64,000 nucleotides of DNA, from assembly GCF_907164915.1 (NCBI RefSeq), contig NC_061863.1, forward strand, positions 37,297,382 through 37,361,381, given 5' to 3'. The stretch's first letter is position 1. Every line of letters starts with the position of its first letter. Shown piece by piece: positions 33,361 to 46,384 of the stretch. The notes beneath the pieces were generated by a model. It saw only the letters and a program-made list of their open reading frames with translations. It was not told where the DNA came from and searched no databases. A program made the translations under genes and the position numbers. This stretch comes from Impatiens glandulifera. Lineage: Eukaryota; Streptophyta; Magnoliopsida; Ericales; Balsaminaceae.

Positions 33361-35172
33361 TGTCACACCCCAAAAAATTAGCTTTTCTAGATCGGGAAAT
33401 CCACGGGACTGACAGAGATCTAGAACCGTGGATGATGGCACTCAGGACCGAGTGGTCCGGCCGATGATCATGAAGATGAAGGATTCAAAGGAAAGTACTT
33501 TTCTATATGTTTTATAAACCCACAAAATGCTATTTATTTATGTATTTTATATAAACGATGCATATGGTTTTCAAAGCATGTTTTCATTGCAAGTCCATGG
33601 TTTTCTAAAGAAGGATGTTTTTAAGTTAAGGGCTATGGAATCGATGTGATCATGATGAAGAAATTGACAGATACGGGAGGATGGCTACCAGGATGAGCTC
33701 TAGTGGTCCGATGCTTTCAAAATATGCCTAACGGTATTGACAGAGGGATGCCTTACCTTGGGGATCAGCTCACAAGGTCTAGGGTCCCAAATATGTGCTC
33801 AAGTATGATACTGTACAAACACGGATGATGATATTCCCTTAAAACCCTCATGGACGCAATGTAGTAAAATGTCTTTTATATATTACTTTTATATGCTTGC
33901 AGGGTCTATCGACTCACTATGCTTGTGTGGTGTAGGAACCCAGCTACGAGTTTTTATGACATGTGAAGGAATATTTGGAGCAGAGCATGGTGCCGGAGAT
34001 GTGTGTGGGAGGAGGGACCGAGACCGTAGGACCGACTTTTAGATCAACCATTTCAACATCAACCCTAGAAAGGCACTCTAACGCTTCCGCATTTATGATC
34101 GAATTTAAGTTGAATTAGGTGCGGGAAAGTAGGAAATTAGGGCGTAACAATTTGGTATCAGAGCAATGGTTCCGAACCTTTGTACTTTCACACACATGCT
34201 CCTACAGATGCACCTCTAAAGCCTTCAGGTCTGTAAATGGTTTTCTTTAATGATTTGCATGACATGAAACTGCTTTCAAAATGATTTTAAATTAAGATTT
34301 TGCATAAAAATGTCAAAATCACAATTTTAGCACGGCCCATAGTTTCGAATTTCGGGTCGAAATTCCTTATAAGTTGGGTAGTTTGTCACACTCCAAAAAT
34401 CAGCATTTCTAGACCGAGAAATCTACGGTACTGACAGAGATATAGGACCGTGGATGATGGCACCCAAGACCGAGTGGTCCGGCCGATGATCCTACAGATG
34501 AAGGATTCAAAGGCAAGTACTTTTCTATATATTTTATAAACCCACACAATTCTATTTATTCATGTATTTTATATAAATGATGCATATGGTTTTCAAAGCA
34601 TGTTTTCATTGCAAGTCTATGGTTTTCTGAAGAATTATATTTTTAAGTTAAGGGCTATGGAATCGAAGTGATCGTAATGAAGGAATTGAAGGATACGGGA
34701 GAATGGCTACCAGGATGAGATCTAGTGGTCTGATGCTCTCAAAATATTGTTGACGATATTGACGGAGGGATACCTCACCTTGGCGATCTGCTCCCAAGGT
34801 CTAGGGTCCCAAATATGTGCTAAAGTATGAAACTGTACAGACATGGATGATGATATTCCCTTAAAAACACTCATGGACGCAATGTAGTAAAATGTCTTTT
34901 ATGCATTACTTTTATATGCTTGCTGGGTCTATCGACTCACTATGCTTGTGTGGTATAGGAACCTAGCCATGAGTTTTTATGTCATGTGAAGGAATATTTG
35001 GAGCAGAGCATGGTGCTAGAGATGTGTGTGGGAGGAGGGACCGAGACTGTAGGACCGATTTTTAGATTAACCATTTCCACATTAACCTTAGAAAGGCACC
35101 CTAGCGCTTCCGCATTTATGATCAAATTTACATTGAATTAGGTGCAGGAAAGTAGGAAATTAGGGCGTAAAG
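33361..35172 (+). mobile_element. Non-autonomous LTR element: two 790-bp LTRs around 233 bp
   Basis: LTR 1 (33361-34150) starts TGTCACACCCC and ends GGGCGTAACA. LTR 2 (34384 to about 35172) starts TGTCACACTCC and ends GGGCGTAA. The 233-bp interior begins two bases later with TTGGTATCAGAGC, a Met-tRNA primer site, and holds no coding frame. The LTRs differ at very roughly one base in twelve in the first 300 bases by eye, so the insertion is not recent. Sequence before (AAATA) and after (AGTAATA) gives no clean 5-bp duplication. The LTR style resembles gypsy-type elements; it is an extreme deletion derivative or TRIM-like element moved by other elements' enzymes. Confidence 0.85.
34152..34164 (+). 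promoter_or_regulatory. Primer binding site (nested LTR element)
   Basis: TTTGGTATCAGAGC directly follows GGGCGTAACA of the first LTR and fits initiator Met-tRNA. Confidence 0.85.
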
Positions 35173-35229
35173 TAATAAGACTAAACTATGAAAATGTATT
35201 TGTGCAGGTACATCTCAAGGAAACGTAAG

Positions 35230-35760
35230 CAGACATTTTGGTCGATAGACAACGTTAGACCTAGTCTGAAGTAGGCACTTATATATGTCTTTCTATTTCA
35301 AATGGAGTCTGGAGTAGTTAGACGCATTCTAAAGAGTAAGTGTAATTAGACATCGTCTAACCTTATTAGACGCGTTCTAAAAGAGAAGCACATTTAGACA
35401 CCGTCTAACTCCTTCTTAGACATGGTCTAAAGAGGTAGCATAGTTATACGTCATTTAAGCTTATTAGACGTGGTCTAAAGGACAAGCGTAGTTAAACGCT
35501 GTCTAACTCCTTCTTAGATACGGTCTAAAGAGGAAGCATAGGTTCACGTCGTCTAACCTTCTTAGACTCGTTCTAAAGAAGAAGCATAGTTAGACGTCGT
35601 CTAACTCCTTCTAAGACGTCGTCTAAAGAGGAAGCGTAGTTATACGTCGTCTAACTCCTTCTTATATGCGGTCTAAAGGAGAATCCCAGTTAGACGTTGT
35701 CTAACTCCTTCTTAGACGCGGTCTAAAGAAGGAGCGCGAGTAGATGTCGTCTAACTTGAT
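35230..35760. repeat. 50-bp hairpin satellite in the 3' LTR of element D
   Basis: Units contain AGTTAGACGTCGTCTAACTC followed by CTTCTTAGACGCGGTCTAAA and a GAGGAAGCGT-like end, about 50 bases per unit and about ten units with substitutions. Each unit has two inverted pairs of TTAGAC/GTCTAA, the same design as the 47-bp array at 22710. Confidence 0.85.
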
Positions 35761-36645
35761 CAAACATCCGTATGAGCATCTAACTACGTATTTACTCAGC
35801 TTATCTGTAGTTATCGTTTTCAACAGTCTGACAACTCAGCTGCAACAACGAATGAACAACTTCAACGTACTCCAATATTCAAATTTCCCATAATGCATTG
35901 TACGTTCTAGTACAACATTATATCAGAGGATATTCGACGCACTACTTGTCTAGTACGACCACGATCCCGATGTTCAGTTTGTTGTACCTTCATACTATTG
36001 GCGGTCGTCCAACGGACACATGCCATGTGTCCTAGTAGACCATTTGATCATTGGTGTACTTCAAGTAAAAATAGAAACTCAAGGACAACAGACGAATCTC
36101 TCACTCGATCTCTCTTTGAAGTTACTCTTGCACTCTCAATGAACTTCACTTGCTCATACATATTCTCTTGCTATATGATAATCTAATCTCTCTAAAATTA
36201 AAGTGCAAATTACCTACTATCTAATTGTTATCATACTATAAATCATATACTATCTTTTTTGTATGAAATCTCAGTGTTGTAAGTTGAATAGAGGGCATTC
36301 TGTTCAATAGAGAGTTAGCTAAAAGTTCAGAATCAGGCGATTATTATGTTTTGTGTTTTCTGACTGGGTTTGTGTAATGTGTTCTATACCAATCAAAGTC
36401 TTCTAGTGAATATCCTTCATGTTGAGGAAGAAGGAGTGACGTAGGAGTTTTATCTTCGAACATTCATAAAACTCATTGTGTTCTTTACTTTATGTTGATT
36501 GCACTCATTTATTTGAAGCTTCAAATCCAACAAAATATTCCGTCCTTGAACTTGTTCAAGAGTTTGTGAAGATTTGCGAAAAATAGAAACATATCTTATT
36601 CCTTCATTGGATGAATATTGAATTGAAGTGTGTAAGCTTTCAATT

Positions 36646-38170
36646 AATATCTCCATCTATGTAGTTTCTCCGAATTCGGGAAGTAGTTATTTTTGGGGCC
36701 TATCTCTCTTTTCAAGGAGGAGTTATGTGTAGGTTAGAAAAGTAATTAAATATTAGGTTGCTAGAAGTTATGGACTTCACCATGAACAGTTTTGGGTTAA
36801 TGACTTATTAAATATGAGGTTATATGATTAGTGAAAGAATTTTAAATAAAAGGCAGTTACTGAGTTGTTGGGTTAATTGTGCCTCAATCGATAGTTGGGC
36901 CAAGTTATGGCTGAGTACTGGACTGAACATTAAAGACTCGGGCCCATAAATTTTGTTTTGGAATCAACTAAAACCATGGATCATAACTCAAGTTATCAAT
37001 TTTGAAAACATTCCCTCATTTTAGGTTGTCTTGGGCTCGTCTACTCGATTTGAGACTTTGTCGGACTCTCCCGAATGGCTCAAACCATGCTACGAGTTAA
37101 GCTTGTGCTCGTTGAAAAGACATTTTAAAGAGCTACAAATTTTGTGGACTTCATTTTGGATGAGACAGACCCTAGGTCAACGTATCTTCGATTGAACATC
37201 GATGGCCCGGATTTGCACATACTAAATTACAGGCGACCTAACGTATGTTGTAAGTTGATCCCCTTGCTCTATTTGGTATAAAATGAAAGTTAACATCATG
37301 AAATTTCCAATGGTAGCTCATTCATTTCAAATAGTTGATTAAAACTGGAGTTAAGAATTCTTAAAGTAATGCCTATCGCCATTAGGCTCTTGGAACTCGA
37401 CCAATTCGAACCGTGATTTCATTGAGGTCCCTTGATCGACTCGGGCTGAATTAGAGGCTAAGATCGGTAGCAATCATATTAAATGAGATAGACTTCATCT
37501 CCTTCAATCTTCGGATGAACATAAGTTGCCCATTTAAGATACATTTTAGTGTGGGCGACATCACGTGGGCAATGAGTCGAGATACATGGTCTACTTGGTG
37601 TCAAAAGAAAGGTAAGAGCAATACCTTTCCAATGGTAGGTCATGGACTTTTGTAAAACTCGAGTTATAGAGTTTTAAAGTGAAACATATCTTCAGTTGGC
37701 TCCTTAAGCTTGACCATTGCCCATAGGTTTACATCTATCGACATGGAAGGTCCCCTACAAGTTAAATGATGGCATGATACAGATTGTGACCAGTCCTAGT
37801 GTAGTTGACCACGAGTTGACCAATGTTGACCCAAATTTATTTTTGTTTTACTTTAGTCTTCGGAGCATTTTTTTATGAAAAATAAAAAAATATATATTGT
37901 AGTCATTTTTATTATTTTTGATGCCCCAAACATCATGCACTTGTTAGTTTTTGTAAATTTCACGTTTTATGAAAATAATGCATATAACTTCAAAGAATAA
38001 CCCATAATCTAGATACTTTTTTTAAAAATATCAAATAACAATATTATACTCAAAATTCTACATTTTTGAATCAGTCGTTTTCCAAGCGTCAAAACGCTAA
38101 AATCTTGAGTATTTTTTTTTAGAAAAACGACTAGAATCTTGAGTATTTACGCCAAATGACATTTGGATCA
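36646..38170. other. Unassigned repeat-like DNA
   Basis: Moderate G+C and no coding frame. Two related segments occur about 350 bases apart (CCAATGGTAGCTCAT at about 37309 and CCAATGGTAGGTCATGG at about 37640). Near 37800 GTTGACCACGAGTTGACC with repeated TTGACC suggests an LTR or untranslated region of a gypsy-type element. No boundary found. Confidence 0.35.
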
Positions 38171-40777
38171 ACCCAAAAAAAGCCGGTTTACAACCAGATT
38201 ACTTTTTCAAACATTTCTTCCTAGTTTTTTTAGTATGAACATCCTACTAGATTCTATTGACTGGATATATTTATTTTAATTACTTGGGGTAAAACAGAGT
38301 GTCCACCTATATTGTCAACAAATAAATTCGGGAAATATGGGAAATATAAACATCGTTATTATTTACTGTGATTCGGGAAATCTGTTTTTCCCCGAACAAC
38401 ATGTTTCTTTCCCTTTTTGTTACGTTTTTTTATTTTAAAGGACCTCCGTCCTTTTTGGTTTTCATCAATAAGTTGTGTTTTTGTGTGAGTTAGTGAATAA
38501 ATGAAGTGAGTAACTCCTCTTTTAAAAAAGTAATGAATAATTTTATAATAAGTGGTCAATAGAAGTAAACAAGTTTAGCAAATGAGTTAGAAACGAAGTT
38601 AATGAATAAAAAGGAAATTATTAATTGTATAAACACGTATACAATGTTACGGTAGAATAATAAGCTGTAAAATTAATTCTGTATATATATATTATATATC
38701 TCATCCCACACTTAACTTAAAGCTACATTGATTGAGATTTTTTCTTAAAGTTTTTTCTTTATTATATCTTATTTTTAATTATGTAACCACAATTTTATTA
38801 ACTAAAATATTTTTAATTTCTAAAATTTAAATACTAAAGGCGTTATAGTTCAATCAATCAAATAACTTATTTCTAATAATTGTTTTTCCTTAAAAAAAAT
38901 CCAATATCAAACGAGCTCTTATGTGGTATTTTAACCTAAAATACTTATAAAACAATTAAATCTTGATTGATTTTTTTTAAACTTGTCTTTTAAATTATTT
39001 TACTAAAATACCTATTAAATTTAATAATATAAAATTATAAAAAAATGTAAAAATGAGAGAATATTTTACTTGATAAATGAAGTGATTTAATAATTGAAAA
39101 TTTTTAAAAAAAAAATTGATAAAATAATTTTTAGAGAAAAAACTAACAAATCAAATATTAAACAAGTTCTAATTTATTTTAGAGGAATAATGGGGTCTCC
39201 GGTGGGTATTGTTTGATAAAGGAGAACATATCTTTTAGATTGAAATGTTAAATTTTGGATAATCGTATCTCTAATGTTAAGGTTGGAATAATGCATTTTT
39301 TTCTTGACCTTTTTATGTTTCTTTTTGAATAAAAACATTATCTATTTAATACATTATTAACCTTTCTACTATCAAATTATTTAATTAAAATTAATATTAT
39401 TTAAAAAACATTCTTATAATTCATTTAAATAATAAAAAAAAATCATGAAACATTAATTTAAAATAAACTCTATAAAACAAAAACCAATAGCAAACAAGTA
39501 TTTTCGTTTAAATATTGAAGGTACTATCAAGTATGTACGTGTAAATATTGAAGGTGTCAATTAGCACTCAACTAAATTGATGGAGGACTATATCTTTTTA
39601 GAAAGAATATATATTTATATATAGGTTTTGTTTGAAATAAATGTATTGTTTAGTAGTGAATTGTATATTATTGATAATTTATAATAAAAAAAAGTTGTTG
39701 TGATAAATATTTAAAACAATAATATATTTAAATACTATATTATATATATAATTTAAATAATAAACAAATAAAAAATGACTAAATAATTGAATAAATTGAA
39801 GGATAATGCTATTTATATATTAAATACTACATAAATTTGGATATTGTTCGGTTCGTAAACAAAAACAAATATTATTTTACTCAATTTTATTAATTAAATT
39901 AATTAATTTATTAATTAAAATACTAAAATATTTTATATTTTAATTATTATATTTTATTTATTTTATATATATTAATTTTATTTTAAATATTTTTATCAAA
40001 CAAATATTTAAATACTATCTTCTCAAAATTATTACTCATCAAATAGGTTCCTTCAGGTATAGTTATGCTAAAATTGGTACAACTAAAACTTTTTTCCCTA
40101 ATGCTTTCAAATTGGCCAATAATAAAATAATTTTACTTTTTGAAAATATCTAGTATTAAATAAAATATTCTTTGTTTTCTTTTTTTCTTTTTTTCTTTTC
40201 TTTTTCAAATTCCATGCATATCATCTAGATGAGAATAAAATAAAAAAGCAGATAAATATTTGTAACATGCATAAAATCAATGTGAAATGAAGGGTGGCAA
40301 GAAGAAGATGTCAATTATAATTATAATTAGTTCCATATATATACTTACAGGTCCATTAATAGAAAAGAAAAAAAGAAAGTGAAGTTAAAGCTATAATAAA
40401 AAGAAATAAAGAATTAATTCCACTAATGCTATAATAATAATTTTCCACCTCAAATTTTTGTTTCTATGTTAACTTGGAGCATATTTTCCAAGCTATAATA
40501 ATAATTTTCCAAGTTAATCTCAATTTTAACTTGGAGCATATATATATATTTTTTTTAAGTGAGAATTGAATTCTTATTTATTCATTTCATTTTATGTCAA
40601 CATTAATTTATAAAAAAAAAAAAATGTATTCATGATTTATATATATTTTATAACATATAATAAACACCTACTTTATATTTCAAATCAATTAAAAAAATAA
40701 TATATTATATTTGAACATATATTATTAACCTTGGGTAGGAACAAGTAAAGTATTTTTCAAAAATTAAGATCAAATAA

Positions 40778-40818
<41 letters not shown>
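38171..40818. other. Very AT-rich intergenic DNA
   Basis: No gene or element is supported. AAGCTATAATAATAATTTTCC is present twice near 40420 and 40490 as a local direct duplication. The stretch ends in a (TA)n run at about 40780-40820. Confidence 0.55.

Positions 40819-40820
<2 letters not shown>
40780..40820. repeat. (TA)n microsatellite at an LTR edge
   Basis: About twenty TA units end where the minus-strand LTR begins (TTAGGATCG). The LTR probably inserted into the TA tract. Confidence 0.9.
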
Positions 40821-40824
<4 letters not shown>

Positions 40825-41040
40825 GATCGACTACAAACAGGTGAATAAAAGTGGGTTGAATATGGTTGTACTAATCTTGACATTCAATACGATTTTAATC
40901 ATGTTAAGTTTAAAATTTGTTTCTATTCTTCGACAAATCTTTGCAAGCTCTCTTTAACGGTTTCAAGTGCGAAAATGCTTGTTAGATTTGAATCGACAGA
41001 TGCAAGATTGTTAGATGAAGTAAGGAAATAACACAAGAGT

Positions 41041-41080
41041 TTTATGACTGTTCAGAGATAAAACTCATATGTCACCCCTT
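41041..41080 (-). promoter_or_regulatory. Conserved LTR box (minus-strand LTR)
   Basis: The complement reads AAGGGGTGACATATGAGTTT and CTCTGAACAGTCATAAAA, a diverged copy of the box in the other LTRs (TGACGT changed to TGACAT). Confidence 0.5.
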
Positions 41081-41769
41081 CTTCTATTTTCAGAAGGATT
41101 CGACTAGAATGCTTTGGTTTGTATAGCTTCTATAGAAACCTAGTTAGAACTCAAGGCTTAACAGTTGCCTATTATAAACTCTTAACTATCACTATATTGA
41201 ACAGACAACATTCTGTTCAACTTAAAACAATGAATATACTCTCATATATTACATTGAATTAGCTCTCAGCTAAGCGTAAGTGAAATACAGAATGCACTTA
41301 TAACAGATGAGCTAGAGAGAGAGTAAATTGATCGAGAGTTGAAGCTTCTTGTTCGACTTGTTGATTCACTAACTTGCGTAACTATTTCTTCGTTGTACTT
41401 TGATTCTCTTTTATATTGAAGCGTAGAAACGGTCGAATCTGATTCTTAGATACGTGAATTGATCGGGAGGTTACGTCGTACAGAGGTTCCTGATATTTAG
41501 GGATTCGTCGTTCAGAAATTTAGGGATCCATCGTTCATAAGTCTAAGATTTGACATTGTACTTTGATGTCCTTTTATATTGAAATGAAACAACGGTTCAA
41601 TTACGTTCGTAGATACGTGTCAATTTTTTAGTGGTTGTATGCCAGGTGGCAATCTACTATTATCGTAACACGACTGTTTATGTAACACTGTTGTTGGCTT
41701 ATTCAGGCGACTGTTAGCACTGCAAGGCGTCTATTGAAGTAAGGCATCTATTGAAATAAGACAACTACT

Positions 41770-41905
41770 TGCGCTTCTTAACTATGTTGTTGAAGTGAGA
41801 CGACTGCTCGCGCTTCTTCAACTCTGATGTTGAAGTGAGAAGACTGCTCGCGCTTCTTCAGCTCTGTTGTTGAAGTGAGACGACTGCTCGTGTTATGCAC
41901 CTAAA
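41770..41905. repeat. 40-bp minisatellite in the LTR
   Basis: GTTGAAGTGAGACGACTGCT followed by CGCGCTTCTTCAACTCTGTT occurs about three times. GTTGAAG and CTTCAAC face each other, so each unit can form a hairpin. Confidence 0.8.
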
Positions 41906-42087
41906 ACATTTGCATAACTTACTTTTATTTAATAATCAACGCATCATCAAAAACTACGTCGTATTGATTATCCTAAGTTTATTTTAATCAATTAAATCAT
42001 TTTTCTGAATTCCACTTAATTGATGAAGTCCTATTTAATCTTTAATTAAATAGTTTTCCTTTTTTCTTTATTTAACTTAATCTAACA

Positions 42088-42275
42088 ATTTCTCCCTTTT
42101 TGTGATTTTAAACTAAGTAATATGAACTGGAAATTAAAGATAAATTATATATTTTCGTATAAGAAAAATGTACAAATTATAGAAAAAAATTATTTCCCCT
42201 TTAAAAGGAAGTTTGTCTATCTTTGATTTCTGACCCTCCAACTTTTAGAATTTTAATGAAATGGTTTTAACCGTT
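42088..42275 (-). promoter_or_regulatory. Polypurine tract and 3' untranslated remnant (minus strand)
   Basis: The complement of 42088-42105 is ATCACAAAAAGGGAGAAAT, the same tract as in A and E, here as a single copy. To its right lies T-rich 3' untranslated sequence until about 42275. Confidence 0.7.
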
Positions 42276-44852
42276 TTTAAAAAAAAAACTACATTCATAA
42301 CAGAAGTTGGAAATTTCTGTTATAGGGTCATGCCTTTAAGTCTTAAGAACGCGAGAGGCACTTACCAAAGGGCAACCACTATGATCTTGCATGACATAAT
42401 CCACAAGGAAGTGGAAGTAAATGCCGACAACATGATAGTCAAATCGAAGGATCGAGAAGGACATGTCCTAAACCTCGATTCCTAAAACGAATCAGGAAGT
42501 TCCAGTTAAGGCCCAACCCTAAGAAATGCACATTCGAAGTCATAATTGGTAAAATGCTCGGCATTCTAATCACATGAAGGGGAATCTAAGTTGATCCCTC
42601 TAAGATAAAAGTTATCATGAATATGCTCGTCCCTCAAAACGAAAGTGAGGTCCGAGGATTTTTGGGAAATCCAATGTATTAGTTCCTTCATCAACAAGCT
42701 GACCATGACATGCGATTCGCATTTAGGATGCTGAAGAAAGACCAAAAGTTCGTATGTGATGAAAACTAGCTTTTGATAGGACTAAGGATTATTTAAAATC
42801 CCCACCTATAATCATGCCATCCAGAGTTGACATGCCCCTCATCTTATACCTTACTGTAACAGAGACAGTCATGGCAAGTCTGTTGGTTCAAGAAAGTGAG
42901 GATAAACTTGAAATGGTTATGTAATACTTTAGTAAAAATATGACTAGATGTTAAATCAATTACACTCTAGTTGAGAAAATCTGTTGGGAACTTCCATGGA
43001 TCACCAAAAGATTGAGACACTACATGTAAGTTCACCCCCATCAAGTTGGTAACAAGACTAGACCTGATCCATTTCTTGTTTCAAATGGATGATGATGTTA
43101 TCCGAATACGACATATCCTACACGTTATAGAAGTCTGTCAAAGGAAGCTTTATTGTGGACTTCCTTGTTGACCAACCCATCTTTGTATAAGACGAACTCG
43201 AGTTCCCCGACGAGGGAATCATGAGTATAAAATCAAACACATGGAAATTGATATTTTAGGGAGCTTCCAGAAAGCAGGGTTACATAATTGGAATCATGTT
43301 AGTTGACCCAAAAGGGACATACAATCCAATATTCATATAACACGGATACCTCGTCACAAAAAATGATGACAAACACGAGGCATGCCTCTCAGGTCGCAAG
43401 TTGGCTTATAAGAAAGGAGCAACCTAACTAGAAGTAGTTGGTGACTCTAAATTGGTTATATTCTAAAACAATAACACGTGGCAATTGAAAAGGGGAAAAC
43501 CTAAAACCTACTACACCCACCTGACAAAACTTATGACCAAATTCGATCACATAACATTTTTCCACACTCCAAGAAGCAAAAATTGCTATTCGATCACCCT
43601 ACTATAGCAGACATGACCCAAATTTTGTCGGATTCAACAAAATCAACGACCTTCTTTTCAAAAGGGAACATTAGCTTCCTTGATTGTCAGACCTTGGTAT
43701 GATACTCTCTATAAGTACATTGAGTAAGGAGAATATCCAAAAAAATTTGAGCTAAAGAACGACGTGTGATGCGCCAATATTCGACAAACTACGCTTAGAT
43801 TTCCAGTAGGCTTTACCGGAGATCTTTCGAAGGTCAAAACATGTTATTCATTTATATCCTGGATTTAAGAGGATCATGGAAGAAGTACATACAAGGACAT
43901 GTCGACCACACATGTATGGAATGACTTTAGCCAAAAAATACTTCGTCTAGGATATTATTGGCAAAATTTCGAGCAAGAATGTGTGAGTTATGTAAGGTGT
44001 TGTCATCAATCTCAAATATATGCTAACATGAAGCATACATCGACCTCACCCCTTTACAACATGACGTCCCCTTGGCCTTTTTCTACAAATGAGTCATACT
44101 CGTAGCTATATACTACTTCGCCAAATAGGTTGAAGCAGCCTCATAGAAAACCTTGAAATCTTCTCAAGTGGAAAAGTTCATCTAAACTAGCATCATCGTT
44201 AGAAACGTAGTACCTGATGCCCTAATTTCAATCAACGGTCGACACTTCTAAGGAAAAATAATAACCACAAGTCATCGCCCTACCAACCCAACCAATGGTG
44301 CAGTCAAAGAGGCAAACAAAACTGTCATTAGGATCATCAATAAGGTGACCATCATATACAAGGATTGGCACAAAAAGATACCATATGTCTTATGAGGATA
44401 TCGTACAATCGCTCGAAACTCGACGGACGAAACTACCTACTCACTGGCTTATCGCATGGACACTGTACATCCCATAGAAATCGAGATTTCAACCTTAAGA
44501 GTACTCTTAAAGAGCTATGTATTCAAAGAATATTGTCTCAAAATCTCGATATGTACAACTAACATTAATGAAGGATAATGGGTTAAATGCTTTGTGCAAG
44601 ACCCAATCCTACCAAAAACATATGTCTGACACCATCAATAAAAAGGTGAAACCTAGAAACCTAAAAGAAGGTGATCTGGTTCAAACGAACCCGGGAACTC
44701 CTAAACCCCATGAACAAGTTTTGACCCAATGGGAAGGATCATTCCTACTTAAGAAAATCCACTTTAGAGTAGTTGTTCACCTACCTACAACAGATGGAAA
44801 AGAGTTAATTACGCAAAGCAATTTTGACACAATTAAACGATATTTTATATAA
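42276..44852 (+). pseudogene. Ty3/gypsy pol (Tat-type): reverse transcriptase, RNase H, integrase
   Basis: Reverse transcriptase: FCYRVMPLSLKNARGTYQRA, then EVNADNMIVKS where the family has VYVDDMIVKS, so active-site positions are altered. Then LRLNPKKCTF and the RNase H region (LVDPKGTYNPIF, VVGDSKLVI). A second-RNase-H-like stretch fits the Tat lineage. Integrase pieces include GYYWQNFEQECVSYVRCCHQ, and the chromodomain-less end is KVKPRNLKEGDLV, TQWEGSFLLKKI and NFDTIKRYF. Stops occur throughout and there is no gag, protease or clear LTR. Heavily decayed, older than the copia elements. Confidence 0.8.
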
Positions 44853-46384
44853 TATCAAGATTTTCACAATAGGTCTAAAGCTCGACCTCAAAAGAAGTTT
44901 ATCTCAACAGAATTTAATCCCAAGTTTTGTATAACTTGCAACATAAACAAATGACTCAAAATCCGGAGACCTGATTATTCTCATATAGAAAAATAAACTG
45001 AGAAGATATATAGGCAACCCGTATATTTGTGGTCCCGATCTCCAGTAATAAATAAAACCTCCAGTTCCTCCCGAAAGAGAAAAAAAATCTTTAAGGAAAG
45101 GAAGAAAACCTCGATCTCATCCTAGAGTTCATGTTTCAAAATTTAGAAAAGAAGTAGGGGCAACACCAAGAGCATCGCTTCCTTTCGAGTGATATTTTCA
45201 ATAACAAAATGTGGATTTCACAATAAACCCAATTTAAAAGATATCGGTCATAAGCTCCTCTTCAATTGTAGACGAATATCATGAGAGCAGCCCCATTGGA
45301 GGTTTTTGCATAAAATGAACACGAATAAACCCCATAAAAGCGAGGTCATAGGCCCAAATGGAGAAAGGACACATCATCGTTACTTTTGTTAAAGAATGAG
45401 AGGTTTGGCAACTCATTATTTGGGAAGATAAAAACAAGAAAATGAAAATACCAAAAAGAGAATCGGAATGAACCTTAAAAACTCTAAAAGCATGAAAAAT
45501 GTTCATGTGGTATTGAGGTATTAAAATTACCATTTGTGCTCACCTAATATCTTAATCTTGATTGTTATGACAAGAGTAGAGTGTATTGATTCTACCAGAT
45601 ACACCCCGGGAAAAAAAAAATAAAAAGGGCTTAAATGGTTGAACTATTGAAATCACCATCCATACCCACCCAAGATCTGAATCATGATTGTATTTGGCAA
45701 AGACAGGATGTACCGATTCTACCAGATATACCAGCAAGCCAACAAAAGAAAACAGAGAAAACCGGAAAATGAAAACTCAAAGAATAAAGAGTATAAGACC
45801 TCTCCAAATGTTTTTTCGCAATGAGTTGAACTTTCAAGAAATGCGATTCAAGGCCGAGCAACCAAAAATAAGTTGCTCTATTTTTTAAAAGGTTAGTGTG
45901 TTGACCGCTTTCCTTGAGGTTTATGATCATAGATAATCATTTATACACGAGATTAAATTTAAAGTCGATATCTCGAAAGCTGGAAAAAGTAAATCTTATT
46001 CCTTGATGGAAAAATCATCACAAAGTACTAAAAAGATGTTCGAAATCTAGCCTTAAATAAGTTTCGAACCTGAAATCGTCATGATTCATTAGAAATGATT
46101 AAAGTCTATTCCAATCTTGAAACAAAAGAGATAAATAAGGATAGACTAAGTGAACAAAAAGTTTATTTTATCCAAAAATATGATTCATTTGTCAATAAAT
46201 AAGGCCACAAGACCACTAACTGATTTTAATCTACTGTGAATACCACTTTGAAAAAATAAAGGGAAAATGATTATGTTAAAAAATCCCCTTAAAAGGCCCA
46301 GAGACAAGACTGATACTGCAAAAGCAAAAATAAGAAAAATCGAGTCTCCTAAATCTTATATATTAATATACACGATCTCGTCTT
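44853..46384 (+). other. 3' region of the gypsy element, non-coding
   Basis: It follows the integrase stop and has no coding frame. A two-copy repeat lies at about 45540-45745, the units 121 bases apart. The first contains CTTGATTGTTATGACAAG, both contain GATTCTACCAGATA, and the copies are diverged. Small ORFs on both strands here are not gene-like. Confidence 0.5.

Larger units (their letters stand above)
29049..36645 (+). mobile_element. Copia element D (SIRE/Maximus-like), internally deleted, with a nested LTR pair
   Basis: In order: a 5'-truncated 5' LTR (29049-29426), Met-tRNA-type primer site, gag (29480-31208), a collapsed pol (31283-31440), spacer, ORF3 (32220-32940), polypurine tract (about 33176-33193) and a 3' LTR split by another element (33194-33360 and 35173 to about 36645). 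The 5' and 3' LTRs align from the GTTAGCTA(G/A)AAGTTCAGAA segment onward, which confirms they belong together. The end of the 3' LTR (CCTAACA) is missing. Confidence 0.75.
33194..36645 (+). repeat. 3' LTR of element D, split by an inserted LTR pair
   Basis: Part one is 33194-33360 (TGAGTCTAGT onward). Part two is 35173 to about 36645 and holds the satellite (35230-35760), an AACGG core in GTCCAACGGACAC (about 36006-36018), the conserved box (36433-36470) and U5. The final CCTAACA and the primer site are missing and the edge at 36645 is approximate. Confidence 0.65.
40819..42087 (-). repeat. 3' LTR of a minus-strand copia element
   Basis: On the minus strand the LTR starts TGTTAGATTAAG at 42087, directly after AAAAAGGGAGAAAT (42088-42101), and ends CGATCCTAA(T) at about 40819, so about 1.27 kb. 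It contains the conserved box (about 41041-41080), two promoter-like segments with ACCGTT and ATATAAAAG (41397-41445 and 41565-41630) and a 40-bp repeat (41770-41900). It is related to the LTRs of D and E rather than A, C and G. The internal region survives only to about 42275, where gypsy sequence begins. Confidence 0.75.
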
